Origin: Cupriavidus necator N-1
GTDB lineage: Bacteria > Pseudomonadota > Gammaproteobacteria > Burkholderiales > Burkholderiaceae
DNA length: 64,000 nucleotides
NCBI RefSeq assembly: GCF_000219215.1
Contig: NC_015727.1
Span: forward strand, 930,001 to 994,000
Direction of reading: 5' to 3'
In this document: positions 1 through 8,945 of the stretch, piece after piece
Numbering within the stretch: the first letter of the stretch is position 1
Layout: every line of letters begins with the position of its first letter
Notes under the pieces: generated by a model
The model's input: the letters and a program-made list of their open reading frames with translations, nothing else
The model's database searches: none
Told to the model about the DNA's origin: nothing
Made by a program: the position numbers and the translations under genes

Positions 1-1
1 C

Positions 2-655
2 TATGCGGAGCTTTGCGCGCTTGGCTATTTCGTGGCCGATGCCGCGACTGTGCTGGGGAATATTGTCCTAGACCACACAGTCCCCGCGTCCCAGACGCTG
101 GCGTCTGAAATGGGAATGCAACACGCCAATCACGACATGAGATTTCCTAGTCTCGGCGTTTCGATGGACACGAAGCTTCTTTCGGACAAAGCGGGCAGCA
201 TCCTCGAAGGAATCTTCAATGACTTCCGCGAGGCCAAGAGCATCGAGAATCTGACGGTCCTGCCTTCCTACAACCCTGGGGAGGACTTCATCACCTTCCA
301 GGCCAATCGTCAAAAGTTGCTAGACGAGCTGAAGCAGGGTGTCGACCTAAACGTCCGTCCTTCGATGCTTGTCAGCCAAGTCATCTCCGGGCTGTCGTAT
401 AAATTCGCCTGGAAACCCGGTGTGCTGACGGCAGAGAACTCTTATTCGCCCTTAGAGCACGCGAAAAACCACCATCGGCTGCTGTCCGCGCATGCGAAGA
501 AGTTCTCGACGGCGGAGCCAACGGTAATTGTCTTCGTTATCTTTCCTTGGACCGCGGAGACCGTCTTCCCTTTCGATGACTTGAAGAAGCTGTTTTTCAA
601 GAAGTTTGGCGATCATCTTTTCACGGGCTACCTTTCCTCACCCGATCCGCTATGA
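2..655 (+). CDS. Hypothetical protein, 5'-partial
   Basis: The reading frame is open from the left edge of the window, so the true start lies outside; about 217 residues are visible. An internal GTG at 32 could be mistaken for the start, but the frame continues upstream of it. I recognise no family. The visible part is mixed alpha/beta in composition, with a hydrophobic stretch near the C-terminus (VIVFVIFPW) and a lysine-rich patch (LKKLFFKKFG). Its stop overlaps the next start codon in an ATGA, so the two genes are probably translationally coupled. The codon use is less GC-extreme than in the catabolic genes that follow. Confidence 0.55.
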   Translation, partial: YAELCALGYFVADAATVLGNIVLDHTVPASQTLASEMGMQHANHDMRFPSLGVSMDTKLLSDKAGSILEGIFNDFREAKSIENLTVLPSYNPGEDFITFQANRQKLLDELKQGVDLNVRPSMLVSQVISGLSYKFAWKPGVLTAENSYSPLEHAKNHHRLLSAHAKKFSTAEPTVIVFVIFPWTAETVFPFDDLKKLFFKKFGDHLFTGYLSSPDPL

Positions 656-1011
656 ACTTCCACAGCAAGATCGAATCCGCAATTTCGGCTGGCGATGTGA
701 CCAAGCACCTCTCCGGCATCCTCTTTCTTGAGGACGACTCCATCCTGGCCAAGACCCCAATGATGTTAACGTCAAGGCGAGCTTCCTATGAAATCCTAAC
801 GCTTTGCATTCATTGGCCGGCAGTCAGTTGGAGGCTTCATTGCAGACTCGCGGCGCCTTCGACTTGCAAAAAACACGCGCGGCTTCCCGGCCTTGATCCT
901 TGCGAAATCCTCGCGCTGGCTTCGCAAAAGAGGGCCGCACGGAGCATCCCCGTGCGGCCTTCAACGAGCAATAAGCCCGGTGTCGATTCGCTTCGTTGTA
1001 CGGCCGGTTAG
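652..1011 (+). CDS. Hypothetical protein, probably 3'-truncated
   Basis: The ATG overlaps the upstream stop as ATGA, which argues that the start is real. The first 48 or so residues have a plausible protein composition (for example SAGDVTKHLSGILFLEDDS). After about position 800 the translation becomes low-quality, rich in Arg, Pro and Cys, and runs through the porin terminator to the porin 3' end. I infer that the original 3' end was lost in a rearrangement and that the rest is read-through. No family recognised. Confidence 0.3.
   Translation: MNFHSKIESAISAGDVTKHLSGILFLEDDSILAKTPMMLTSRRASYEILTLCIHWPAVSWRLHCRLAAPSTCKKHARLPGLDPCEILALASQKRAARSIPVRPSTSNKPGVDSLRCTAG
933..959 (-). terminator. Rho-independent terminator of the porin gene
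   Basis: A perfect 10-bp stem, GGCCGCACGG with CCGTGCGGCC, encloses a 7-nt loop. Read on the minus strand it is followed by CTCTTTTG, a short U-rich tail. It sits about 50 bp past the stop of the minus-strand porin gene. Confidence 0.75.
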
Positions 1012-2171
1012 AACTTGTGGCGCACGCCCAGCGCGACGCCCACCATGCTGGTCTTGCCGTTCGCCAGCGCGTAGCTGTTACCCAGCGACAGGCTGTTGGC
1101 ATAGACCGTTGCCAGCGAATCCATCATCAGGCCTGCGTTCTTGGCATAGGCCGTGGTCAGGTAGACATCGGTACGCTTGGAGAACGCATAGTTGGTCACC
1201 AGCGCGACCTGCCAGGGATTGGCGACGTGGGTGTCGCCGAACAGGTTCTTGAGGTCGTCATAGTTGTATTCCAGCGTCACGCCGACCGCCGGGGTGACCT
1301 GGTAGTTGGCGCCGATCCAGTAGAAGTCGTCGCGCTGGATCAGCCCCCCTGCCGCGTTCTTGTTCTGGCCCCAGCGATAGCCACCCATGATCTTTGCCGG
1401 GCCGACCACATAGCTCGCACCAACCACAGCCTTTTTCACTGTGCCGCTACTGTTGCCGATGGTGGGGTTCCACTGGTCGTAGCCGACGGTCAGCCCGAGC
1501 GGGCCGCCCTGGTACGCCACCGCGGCGCCGTAAGCGGTATCGCGGCGGAAGGCGCCGGGGACTTCGCCATTGCCGCCGATGGGCGTTGCGATGCCGACGG
1601 TCTGCGGCAGTGCCACGCCAGTGCCGAAGGACCAGTGCGCCAGCGCCGTCACCGGGCCGAACTGCCCGGTGTACTTGACCGTGTTGTCCTCTCGGAAGTT
1701 GGCGCCGGACTGCAGCACTATCGGTTCATATTGCGTGGCATAGGCCGTGGGCGAGAAATTCGCCAGCGCCTCGAACATCGACGTGTACTGGCGGCCCAAG
1801 CTGATCTGGCCGATACCGGCCTTCTGCATGCCCACAAAGGCCTGACGGCCAAACAGGCGCCCGCTTTGCTGCGAGGTGCCGGTGTCGAGGTTAAAGCCGC
1901 TCTCCAGCACGAACAGCGCCTTGAGGCCGTTGCCAAGGTCTTCCTGGCCGCGCAAGCCCCAGCGCGAGCCGGACACGCCGCCGGAGTTCATGCGATAAAC
2001 ATTGTTGGCCGGGCCCGGGTTGAACTGGTTGGATGCGACCGGCACCGCGCCCACGTGGTTGGCGTACTCGACGTTGATGTCGGCCACGCCGTACAGCGTC
2101 ACGTTGGACTGCGCGAACGCGCTGCCTGCGCAGGCGAGCCATGCGGCCGCAGCCATGCTTCTGAACTTCAT
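1008..2171 (-). CDS. Gram-negative porin, beta-proteobacterial OmpC-like
   Basis: Outer-membrane trimeric beta-barrel porin of 387 residues. The start ATG at 2171 is chosen because GAGGAGA lies about 8 nt upstream and the product begins with a clear signal peptide (about residues 1-20, ending GSAFA before QSNVTLYG). The QSxVTLYG mature N-terminus, the internal WGLRGQEDLG and LGRQYTS segments and the C-terminal phenylalanine (GVRHKF) are typical of beta-proteobacterial porins. It lies 3' of the acyl-CoA synthetase of the atu-like operon on the same strand, with about 316 bp between, so it may be co-regulated or have its own promoter. It probably admits small anionic substrates; the solute is unknown. 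Confidence 0.93.
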   Translation of the reverse strand: MKFRSMAAAAWLACAGSAFAQSNVTLYGVADINVEYANHVGAVPVASNQFNPGPANNVYRMNSGGVSGSRWGLRGQEDLGNGLKALFVLESGFNLDTGTSQQSGRLFGRQAFVGMQKAGIGQISLGRQYTSMFEALANFSPTAYATQYEPIVLQSGANFREDNTVKYTGQFGPVTALAHWSFGTGVALPQTVGIATPIGGNGEVPGAFRRDTAYGAAVAYQGGPLGLTVGYDQWNPTIGNSSGTVKKAVVGASYVVGPAKIMGGYRWGQNKNAAGGLIQRDDFYWIGANYQVTPAVGVTLEYNYDDLKNLFGDTHVANPWQVALVTNYAFSKRTDVYLTTAYAKNAGLMMDSLATVYANSLSLGNSYALANGKTSMVGVALGVRHKF

Positions 2172-2487
2172 AGGTGCAAGTCTCCTCATTTTCTTCTTTC
2201 GTTTGCGATACGGATGATTCCGTCTATGGGTACTTCGGGGTACTGCCTTACTTTGTGTGCCGCCGCTGCGAGGGCGTTGGGCTTCAACTTGTACGCAGCA
2301 GATTCTTCCAGCAACTCGGCCACGTGCGGCCACGGCATGACCTTGCTGACCGGCTTCAACTACAACGACAGGGTATGGCTCTCGCCCTCCGGCGATACCA
2401 CGCGACCCCTGTCGGTAGCCCTTCCCTTCCAGCAACCCAGAACTTGCAGCACCTTGCAATCCCGCACGTGCCCTCCCTACACCCGCC
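2172..2487. other. Intergenic leader of the porin gene
   Basis: The stretch between the synthetase stop and the porin start. Apart from the porin ribosome-binding site at its low end I see no gene, repeat or convincing promoter box. Open frames here are extensions of the porin frame without a ribosome-binding site. Confidence 0.4.
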
Positions 2488-4074
2488 TTAACTGCCGGAG
2501 GGCGCTGCCGGTGGCTCCTCCAAAAGCCTGGCCTTCACGATTTTTCCCGTCGGGGTCATAGGCAAAGAATCGCGGAATAAGATTTGGCGTGGCACCTTGT
2601 AGTCGGCCAGCAGCCTGCGGCAGTAATCGATCAGAGATTCCGCTGATGGCTGCGAGCCCGGTTTAGGAACTACGTAGTAATGCCCTACTTCTCCGAGCAC
2701 TGGATCGGGAACGCCAATGCCGGCAACCATGAGCACATCCGGATGACGCAACAACACATTCTCGACTTCGATGGGGTAGACATTGAAGCCGCCCTGCACG
2801 TACATCTCCTTGCTTCGGCCCATTAGCGTCACGAGACCCTCGTCGTCGCGACATCCGAGATCTCCTGTGCGCACCCACCCGTCGAAGAAGGCGTTAGCGG
2901 ATTCCGTTGGCATGTCAATATATCCAGCGACGGTCAATTCACCACGGATCCACAGTTCTCCAGCTTCCCCTGTCGCCGCGTCCCGCCCATCTGGCCTCAC
3001 AATCCGCAATTCGACACCAGGCAGCGGCCTGCCGACAGTACGAACAATTGCATCAAAATCGCTGTCCCATGGTGACATCAGGGCAGCCCCAGACGTTTCC
3101 GACAAGCCGTAGAGATTCATCACGCTTGCCTTGGGAAAAGTTTGCTGAAGCTGCTGCAAGAGATTGGGGTCTGCGTTCGCGCCACCCGTTATCACGAGCC
3201 TGACTCGCTGCCGGTCGAGCTGGCCAATTGCCTCCTCCCGCAACAGCAGCGTGTGCATGGTCGGCACACCGACGACGATAGTCGGAGGGAATGACAGCAT
3301 GTCCGAAATGACCTGCTTGGGACTGAAGGTCGGAATCAGCAGACTTGTGCCACCTCCCAGCAGCATGGCAAGGAAGCCGCAGGTCAGGCCACCGACGTGG
3401 TTGAGCGGCAAGGCAAGCATCTGTAGGTCGTTTGACCTGAGACCCAGATGGCTGCATTGGGCGACCGCCGAGGCAAGCTGACTGCGGTGCGTAATCAACG
3501 CACCTTTTGGCCGGCCTGTGGTTCCGGACGTGTAGATCAGTACCAGTGGATCTTCCGGGACTATGCTCGACTGAGCTCGGTCAATCCTTGCCTGGTCTAC
3601 TACCGTGGCGAGTAGCAAGTCAAAGCGCTGGTCAGCCGGCACGGCGGAACTTCCCATGAAGAAGTAGTGCTGCACGGTAGGCAGCCGTGCCCCCATGCTC
3701 GCGAAGTAGGCGACGTAATCCATATCGCCCACCACCGCCGGCGCAATGATCGCCCTCACCTTCGCATGGTTGACGATGTATTCGATCTCACTATCACGGT
3801 AACGCACACTGAGTCCAACGAGAATTGCCCCAATTTTCGCCGCCGCCAGATATGCCAGAAGCCATTCTGGTTGATTAAGCCCCAGCATCCCGAGGCGGTC
3901 ACCCTTACCAAACCCTAGGTCGAGCAGGCCGCAGGCAAGATGATCCGAATCCCGGTCTAGCTCAGAGAAGGTGATTGCGCGCCCTTGGTAAATCAGTGCA
4001 GGGTGGTCTGGTTGCAGAGCCACATTCCGTTTGAGTGCCATCCAGACGCGATCGATGTTGACCAGTTCAATCAT
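2488..4074 (-). CDS. AMP-forming acyl-CoA synthetase
   Basis: ANL-superfamily ligase of 528 residues that would activate a carboxylic acid to its CoA thioester. The phosphate loop YTSGTTGRPKG is at about residues 181-191, the TGDLG motif is in the C-terminal third, and the A10 motif PTGKIVKARL holds the catalytic lysine near the C-terminus. The start at 4074 (MIELVNID) has AGGAAG 7 nt upstream; longer readings add a low-complexity leader without a ribosome-binding site. It lies at the 3' side of the carboxylase operon, in the position where atuH-type synthetases are expected, and would supply the CoA ester entering that pathway. The substrate class (terpenoid or medium-chain acid) is inference. 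Confidence 0.9.
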   Translation of the reverse strand: MIELVNIDRVWMALKRNVALQPDHPALIYQGRAITFSELDRDSDHLACGLLDLGFGKGDRLGMLGLNQPEWLLAYLAAAKIGAILVGLSVRYRDSEIEYIVNHAKVRAIIAPAVVGDMDYVAYFASMGARLPTVQHYFFMGSSAVPADQRFDLLLATVVDQARIDRAQSSIVPEDPLVLIYTSGTTGRPKGALITHRSQLASAVAQCSHLGLRSNDLQMLALPLNHVGGLTCGFLAMLLGGGTSLLIPTFSPKQVISDMLSFPPTIVVGVPTMHTLLLREEAIGQLDRQRVRLVITGGANADPNLLQQLQQTFPKASVMNLYGLSETSGAALMSPWDSDFDAIVRTVGRPLPGVELRIVRPDGRDAATGEAGELWIRGELTVAGYIDMPTESANAFFDGWVRTGDLGCRDDEGLVTLMGRSKEMYVQGGFNVYPIEVENVLLRHPDVLMVAGIGVPDPVLGEVGHYYVVPKPGSQPSAESLIDYCRRLLADYKVPRQILFRDSLPMTPTGKIVKARLLEEPPAAPSGS

Positions 4075-4218
4075 GCTCACTTCCTGATATGGTGGTATGT
4101 ACAAAAATGAAAGTGCTCTCGGCCAGACGGCACTCGATTGGGTCATACAGCCAGGCCTATGCCATGGTGAACAACCCTCGAAAGCATGATGCCGCGTCCT
4201 GCTGGAGCCGCCTGCTTC

Positions 4219-4393
4219 TCACAGCCCCTCTTCAGCGAATAGCTCTTCGCTCTGCTTGCGCAAGATATGCTTTTTGAGCTTTACAGTTGCTGTCAGGAAC
4301 GTGCGTCGATGATGTTGTCGCGGACCGGTACAACATGTCGCGGGCAAGACAGCCGATACGCCGGTTCTTCGCCGGCGCGAGCAAGTCTTTCAT
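4219..4393 (-). pseudogene. Remnant of a second acyl-CoA synthetase
   Basis: An ATG at 4393 with GAGGAGA upstream opens a 53-codon frame starting MKDLLAPAKN. In a second frame of the same strand the segment 4219-4299 reads LTATVKLKKHILRKQ and then ELFAEEGL before a stop. That resembles the C-terminal lysine-rich end of long-chain acyl-CoA synthetases (L-T-x-T-x-K-L-K-R). The simplest reading is a gene reduced to its two ends by a deletion and a frameshift. It lies between the SDR and the intact synthetase. The call is tentative, because only about 27 residues of the C-terminal part are recognisable. Confidence 0.4.
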
Positions 4394-4438
4394 GATTGTC
4401 TCCTCTTGATCTGGCCGTCGCTCACTCCCCCCGCGATT

Positions 4439-5260
4439 TCAGCCGGCGGGGTGTGTCATCTGTTCTTTTGCCGCCCCCTCAATCATTGGCTTGATGCTAT
4501 CGATGGCGCCGCCGCCATCGCACGGAATGATCGCTCCCGAAACAAACGATGCTGCTGGCGATGCGAGAAACATGGCCAAGTTGGCGATATCAGCCGTCGT
4601 CCCAAGCCGACCGAGCGGGACTAGGCGCTGCACCGGAGAACCGCTCGTATCGTCCTTAGGCGCTAGGCGACGCATTCCTTCAGTATCGGCGATCGGTCCC
4701 GGCGAGATGGCATTGACACGAATGCCGGCACTACCCCATTCGATCGCGAGCACGCGGGTGAGCTGGTCGACCCCCGCCTTGGCGGCGCAGACGTGCGCTT
4801 GGTAGCGAATCGGAATGACGGACTGCGGCGCCGTGATGTTGATCACCGAGGCGCCAGGGCTGGCGAGGTGAGGGAAAGCTTGGCGCATCACATGAAACGT
4901 GCCGTTGAGGTCAATATCGACGACCACCTTGAAGCCATTGGAGGAAAGTTGGTTCACCTCGGCAAGGAAATTGCCGGCGGCGCCGGAGACCAGGACGTCG
5001 ATCTTTCCGAAGCGCTCGCCGGCTGTCGCGAAGGCGCGCCCCACGGCGTCGAAGTCGCGCACGTCGGCCGTCACGCCCAGCACTTGCGCGCCGTGCGTAC
5101 TAAGGGCCGCCACCGCGGCGTCCACATTCTCCTGCTTTCGGCTTGCCACGGTCACGTTGGCGCCGTGTTGCGCAAAGGCGTGGGCAATGCCCAGGTTGAT
5201 GCCGGTAGTGCCGCCGAAGACAAAGACGTGCTGACCGGCGAAGTTGAAGGATATGGTCAT
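4439..5260 (-). CDS. SDR oxidoreductase, 2,4-dienoyl-CoA-reductase-like
   Basis: Short-chain dehydrogenase of 273 residues. The dinucleotide-binding loop FGGTTGINLGIA is near residue 14. The VSGAAGNF segment replaces the usual NNAG, and SPGPIADTEGMRRL follows the active-site region; both are hallmarks of the DECR2/peroxisomal dienoyl-CoA reductase branch rather than ordinary ketoreductases. The lysine of AAKAGVDQLTR is present. It is about 95 bp downstream of the carboxyltransferase gene and fits an NADPH-dependent reduction of an unsaturated acyl-CoA in the same route. Pseudomonas atu clusters also carry SDR genes (atuB, atuG), but direct orthology is not shown. Confidence 0.85.
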   Translation of the reverse strand: MTISFNFAGQHVFVFGGTTGINLGIAHAFAQHGANVTVASRKQENVDAAVAALSTHGAQVLGVTADVRDFDAVGRAFATAGERFGKIDVLVSGAAGNFLAEVNQLSSNGFKVVVDIDLNGTFHVMRQAFPHLASPGASVINITAPQSVIPIRYQAHVCAAKAGVDQLTRVLAIEWGSAGIRVNAISPGPIADTEGMRRLAPKDDTSGSPVQRLVPLGRLGTTADIANLAMFLASPAASFVSGAIIPCDGGGAIDSIKPMIEGAAKEQMTHPAG

Positions 5261-5356
5261 GGAAAGGGCTCCCGTTAAAGTGGTTTTGCCCGCCGTCAGC
5301 GCGCAGCGCGCAATAGTTCCTCTGCGAAAATCATGCGGCGGATCTGGCCGGCTCCT

Positions 5357-6964
5357 TCAGATGCGCAGAATGCCCTGCTGCCGCTCGCCAAATGGCGCGT
5401 TGAGCGAGGCGGAAAGTGCCACCCCGAGCGCGTTGCGCGTATCGACCATATCGAGCACGCCGTCGTCGCGAAGCTCGGAGGTCTGGTAGTACACGCTGTT
5501 GCTGCGGGTATAGTCGTGATGAATCTGGTCGTGGATGGCCTGGATTTCCGCCGGGTCGGGCTGCTTGCCCTCGCGAGCCAGCGCTGCGATCCTGATTTGC
5601 GACAGCGTACGGGCTGCCTGTTCTGCACCCATGGTGGCACACTGCGAATGCGGCCACGCGAACAGGAAGCGCGGGTCGTAGCCACGTCCGGCCATGCCGT
5701 AATTGCCGGCGCCGAAAGAGGCGTGGCAGAGCACGCTGAACTTGGGCACGCGCACGTTGCTCTGCACCATGATCATCTTGGCGCCATCCTTGGTAATGCC
5801 GCGATGCTCGTAGTCGCGCCCGATCATGAAGCCGGTGATGTTATGCAGGAACAACAGCGGCACGCCGTCGCGGTCGCACAGTTCCATGAAGTTGGTGGCC
5901 TTCTCCGCCGCCTCGCTGAACAGCACGCCATTATTGGCCAGGATGCCGATCTTGTAGCCCCAGAGGTAAGCGTAGCCGCACACCAGCGTGGTGCCGTAGT
6001 CGGGCTTGTATTCATGAAACAGGCTGCCATCGACGAGGCGCGCGATGACCTCGCGCATGTCGAACTGCTTCTTGATGTCGTCCGGAATGATGCCGTAGAG
6101 CTCTTCCGGGTCATAGTAGGGCTCTTCCGGCTCGCGCGTGTCGACCGCCTGCTTGGGACGGCGGCGGAGCGTACCCACGATCTCGCGCGCCAGCGCGATG
6201 CCCTGGGTCTCCGAGTCCACCGCGTAGTCCGCCGTGCCGGAAATGCGCGTGTGAACGTCAGCTCCGCCCAGTTCGGCGGCGCTGATGTCCTCCCCGGTGG
6301 CGGCCTTGACCAGCGGCGGGCCGCCCAGGAAGACACCGCTGGAGCCGCGCACCATGATCGAATAGTCGGACAGCGTCGGCACATAGGCACCGCCCGCCGT
6401 GCAATGGCCCATGGCCACCGCGACCTGTTCCACGCCGGCGGCCGACAGACGGCATTGGCTATAGAACATATGGCCCCCCTCATGGAAGATATCCATCTGC
6501 ATGGGCAGGTAGGCACCGGCGCTGTCGACAAGGTGCACGATTGGCAAGCGGTTCTCCAGCGCGATCTTGAGGGCGCGGATCGATTTCCTGGCACCCAACG
6601 GATAGACCGCGCCACCCTTGATGGCGCTGTCATTGGCCAGCACCATGACCTCGCGGCCGTTGACCACGCCAATTCCGGTGACGATACCCGCGCCCTTGAT
6701 GTGCGCGTCATACTTGGCATGGTTGGCCGCCAGTGGCGACAACTCGAGGAACGGCGTGCCCGGATCGAGCAGCAGGTCCAGGCGCTCGCGCACCAGCAGC
6801 TTGCCCTGGTCACGCAGGCGCTTGACGTCGCGCTCCGGGCGCACGTGGCGCACATCGTGCATCATCGCCAGGAATTCCTCGCGCAGGCGCAGGTTGTGCG
6901 CGCGGTTGGCCTTAAACCCTTCCGAGCGGGTATTGATACGGGACTCGATGCGGCGCATGCTCAT
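5357..6964 (-). CDS. Acyl-CoA carboxylase carboxyltransferase (beta) subunit, geranyl/methylcrotonyl-CoA type
   Basis: Carboxyltransferase of 535 residues that would move CO2 from biotin to a branched 2-enoyl-CoA. The N-terminus (ERDVKRLRDQGKLL, RLDLLLDPGTPFLELSPLA) and the blocks GGAYVPTLSDYSIMV and FGAGNYGMAGRGYDPRF are those of methylcrotonyl- and geranyl-CoA carboxylase beta subunits. Its ATG overlaps the stop of the biotin-carrier gene (ATGA). With the neighbouring AtuA-family gene, the geranyl-CoA type (AtuC) is favoured over leucine-pathway MccB, but residues deciding substrate length cannot be judged by eye. Confidence 0.88.
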   Translation of the reverse strand: MSMRRIESRINTRSEGFKANRAHNLRLREEFLAMMHDVRHVRPERDVKRLRDQGKLLVRERLDLLLDPGTPFLELSPLAANHAKYDAHIKGAGIVTGIGVVNGREVMVLANDSAIKGGAVYPLGARKSIRALKIALENRLPIVHLVDSAGAYLPMQMDIFHEGGHMFYSQCRLSAAGVEQVAVAMGHCTAGGAYVPTLSDYSIMVRGSSGVFLGGPPLVKAATGEDISAAELGGADVHTRISGTADYAVDSETQGIALAREIVGTLRRRPKQAVDTREPEEPYYDPEELYGIIPDDIKKQFDMREVIARLVDGSLFHEYKPDYGTTLVCGYAYLWGYKIGILANNGVLFSEAAEKATNFMELCDRDGVPLLFLHNITGFMIGRDYEHRGITKDGAKMIMVQSNVRVPKFSVLCHASFGAGNYGMAGRGYDPRFLFAWPHSQCATMGAEQAARTLSQIRIAALAREGKQPDPAEIQAIHDQIHHDYTRSNSVYYQTSELRDDGVLDMVDTRNALGVALSASLNAPFGERQQGILRI

Positions 6965-7458
6965 TTCTCCCTTGCCTCGAGCCGCACCAGCAGTGCGTCG
7001 CGGTCGAAAATGTCTCCCTTCGCGCAGGGGAGCTCCGCGACCACGCCATCGCGGGCCGCTTCGAGGTTAAGTTGCATTTTCATACTCTCGATTACGATCA
7101 TGGTTTGCCCTGCGCTCACGCAATCGCCGACGGCGACGGCAAGCTCGACTACCGTGCCAGGCATCGGAGCCAGACATATGTCGCTCTCGTCTGCGTCGGT
7201 GCCAACGCCCCGCACCGGATCGCGCAGCGTGACCGTCCACGCGCGCCCGAACGCGTGCACATAGGCAGTCTCGCCATGTTGGGCGACCCAGACGGCATGG
7301 GTGCGGCCGCCCAGTGTGAGGGCCAGCGCGCCGTCCGGCGTGTCAGCCTTCACTACGTCGACTGCCACGCCATCGACTTCGACACGCCCGCCGTGGGTGT
7401 CGCGCACAATCGCAACTTGGTGGCGCGCACCAGCGCCCAGTTCCGCTGTCAGCTTCAT
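6961..7458 (-). CDS. Stand-alone biotin carboxyl carrier protein of the carboxylase
   Basis: A protein of 165 residues with a C-terminal biotinyl domain: APMPGTVVELAVAVGD followed by the biotinylation motif ESMKM, where the lysine at about residue 127 carries biotin. Residues 1-90 resemble the linker region between the biotin carboxylase and biotinyl domains of fused alpha subunits. Its start overlaps the biotin carboxylase stop (ATGA), and a strong GGAGG lies 5 nt before the ATG, inside the last codons of the preceding gene. In the known MccA and AtuF proteins these domains are one polypeptide, so the split is unusual. Confidence 0.88.
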   Translation of the reverse strand: MKLTAELGAGARHQVAIVRDTHGGRVEVDGVAVDVVKADTPDGALALTLGGRTHAVWVAQHGETAYVHAFGRAWTVTLRDPVRGVGTDADESDICLAPMPGTVVELAVAVGDCVSAGQTMIVIESMKMQLNLEAARDGVVAELPCAKGDIFDRDALLVRLEAREK

Positions 7459-8945
7459 CCGTTCCTCCAGTTGCCCATGGCACCGTGCACCGCCGACGGC
7501 GCAAACCGTGCATCAGTCAGCGTGCGATTGGTCAGCAAGGCTGCGGCAAGTACCACGGCGGCCTGCTCCGGCGTCGGTGCCGGCACCTGCAGTGCTGCCT
7601 TGTGTTCTTCTAGAAAACTGGTGTAAGTGTTACCGGCCACAAATTCGGGATGTGCCAAGACACGCTCAAGGTACGCGGCGTTGGTCGTCACCCCAAGCGC
7701 CACCGTGCGCTCCAGCACGGCACGCATGCGCTCGATCGCTTCGGTGCGGGTGGCGCCGCGTACGATCAGCTTGGCCAGCATCGGGTCGAACGCCGACGTC
7801 ACGCTATCGCCCTCCTGCACACCCGCATCGAGGCGGAATCCGTCCACCTCCGGAGGGCGGAACATGCGCAGCCTGCCGGTGGCAGGCATAAAGTCGCGCT
7901 CGGCGTCCTCGGCGCACAAGCGGCACTCGATTGCATGCCCCTCAAGCCGGACTTCATCCTGCCGGAAGCCCAGCGGCTCGCCTTCGGCAATGCGGAGCTG
8001 CTCGGCAACGATATCCAGCCCGGTGATCATTTCCGTGACGGGATGCTCCACTTGGATGCGTGTGTTCATCTCGAGGAAGTAGAAGTCGCCCGAGGCATCA
8101 ACCACGAATTCCACTGTGCCCGCCGAGGCATAGCCTACATCTCTGGCCAGCGCTACCGCCTGGGCGCCCATTGCCTGGCGCAGAGACTCGTGGACGAATG
8201 ACGATGGCGCTTCCTCGATCACCTTCTGGTGGCGGCGCTGGATCGAGCACTCGCGCTCACCAAGATGGACCACGTTGCCGTGATGGTCGGCCAGTACCTG
8301 GATCTCGATATGGCGCGGGCGTTCGATGTACTTTTCGAGAAACACACGCGCATCACCGAACGCTGCCTGTGCCTCACTGGTGGTGCGCTCGAAAGCGGCA
8401 CGACAGGCCTCCTGGTCGGCGTCGTGGATGACCCGCATACCCTTGCCGCCCCCACCGGCGCTGGCTTTCAAGATGACTGGGAAGCCGATGGAGCTCGCCA
8501 CGTCAAACGCATGGCCGGCATCGCGAATCTCCCCGTCGTAGCCGGGAATCGTGTTGACGCCAGCCTGCTGAGCGATCCGCTTGGAACGGATCTTGTCGCC
8601 CATGGCATCGATCGCGTCCGCGCCGGGTCCGATGAAACGTACGCCCGCCGCATCCAGCGCGCGGGCGAACTCGGCGTTCTCGGAAAGAAATCCGAAGCCC
8701 GGGTGCACCGCGTCCGCGCCCGTGGCACGGCAGGCCGCCAGGATGTTGTCGATTGACAAGTAGGCGGCCACCGGCGTCGCACCATCGATCCGATAGACTT
8801 CGTCGGCCAGGCGTACCGCCAGCGTGTCCAGGTCCGCTTCGTGATAGACGACGACTGCGCGCTTGCCCAGGCGCCGGCAGGTGCGAATGATGCGTGCCGC
8901 GATTTCACCGCGGTTGGCAATCAACACCGTATGGATGGGAGTCAT
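7455..8945 (-). CDS. Biotin carboxylase subunit of the acyl-CoA carboxylase
   Basis: ATP-grasp biotin carboxylase of 496 residues. It has the N-terminal IANRGEIAARIIRT, the ATP-binding glycine loop GGGGKGM at about 164-170, and the signature MNTRIQVEHPVTE at about 293. It would carboxylate the biotin of the adjacent carrier protein. The protein ends after the C-terminal biotin-carboxylase domain, whereas the atu and mcc alpha subunits continue into a biotinyl domain. Its start overlaps the AtuA-family stop (ATGA), so AtuA, biotin carboxylase, carrier and carboxyltransferase form one tightly coupled operon. Confidence 0.92.
   Translation of the reverse strand: MTPIHTVLIANRGEIAARIIRTCRRLGKRAVVVYHEADLDTLAVRLADEVYRIDGATPVAAYLSIDNILAACRATGADAVHPGFGFLSENAEFARALDAAGVRFIGPGADAIDAMGDKIRSKRIAQQAGVNTIPGYDGEIRDAGHAFDVASSIGFPVILKASAGGGGKGMRVIHDADQEACRAAFERTTSEAQAAFGDARVFLEKYIERPRHIEIQVLADHHGNVVHLGERECSIQRRHQKVIEEAPSSFVHESLRQAMGAQAVALARDVGYASAGTVEFVVDASGDFYFLEMNTRIQVEHPVTEMITGLDIVAEQLRIAEGEPLGFRQDEVRLEGHAIECRLCAEDAERDFMPATGRLRMFRPPEVDGFRLDAGVQEGDSVTSAFDPMLAKLIVRGATRTEAIERMRAVLERTVALGVTTNAAYLERVLAHPEFVAGNTYTSFLEEHKAALQVPAPTPEQAAVVLAAALLTNRTLTDARFAPSAVHGAMGNWRNG

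Noticed and set aside
996..2561. Long plus-strand frame opposite porin 1
   Set aside because: Arg/His/Gly-rich translation without family features or ribosome-binding site; it mirrors the codon bias of the porin gene on the other strand.
5333..7264. 643-codon plus-strand frame opposite the carboxyltransferase
   Set aside because: Antisense shadow of the real gene; the composition (His, Ala, Arg, Asp rich) is typical of shadow frames in GC-rich DNA.
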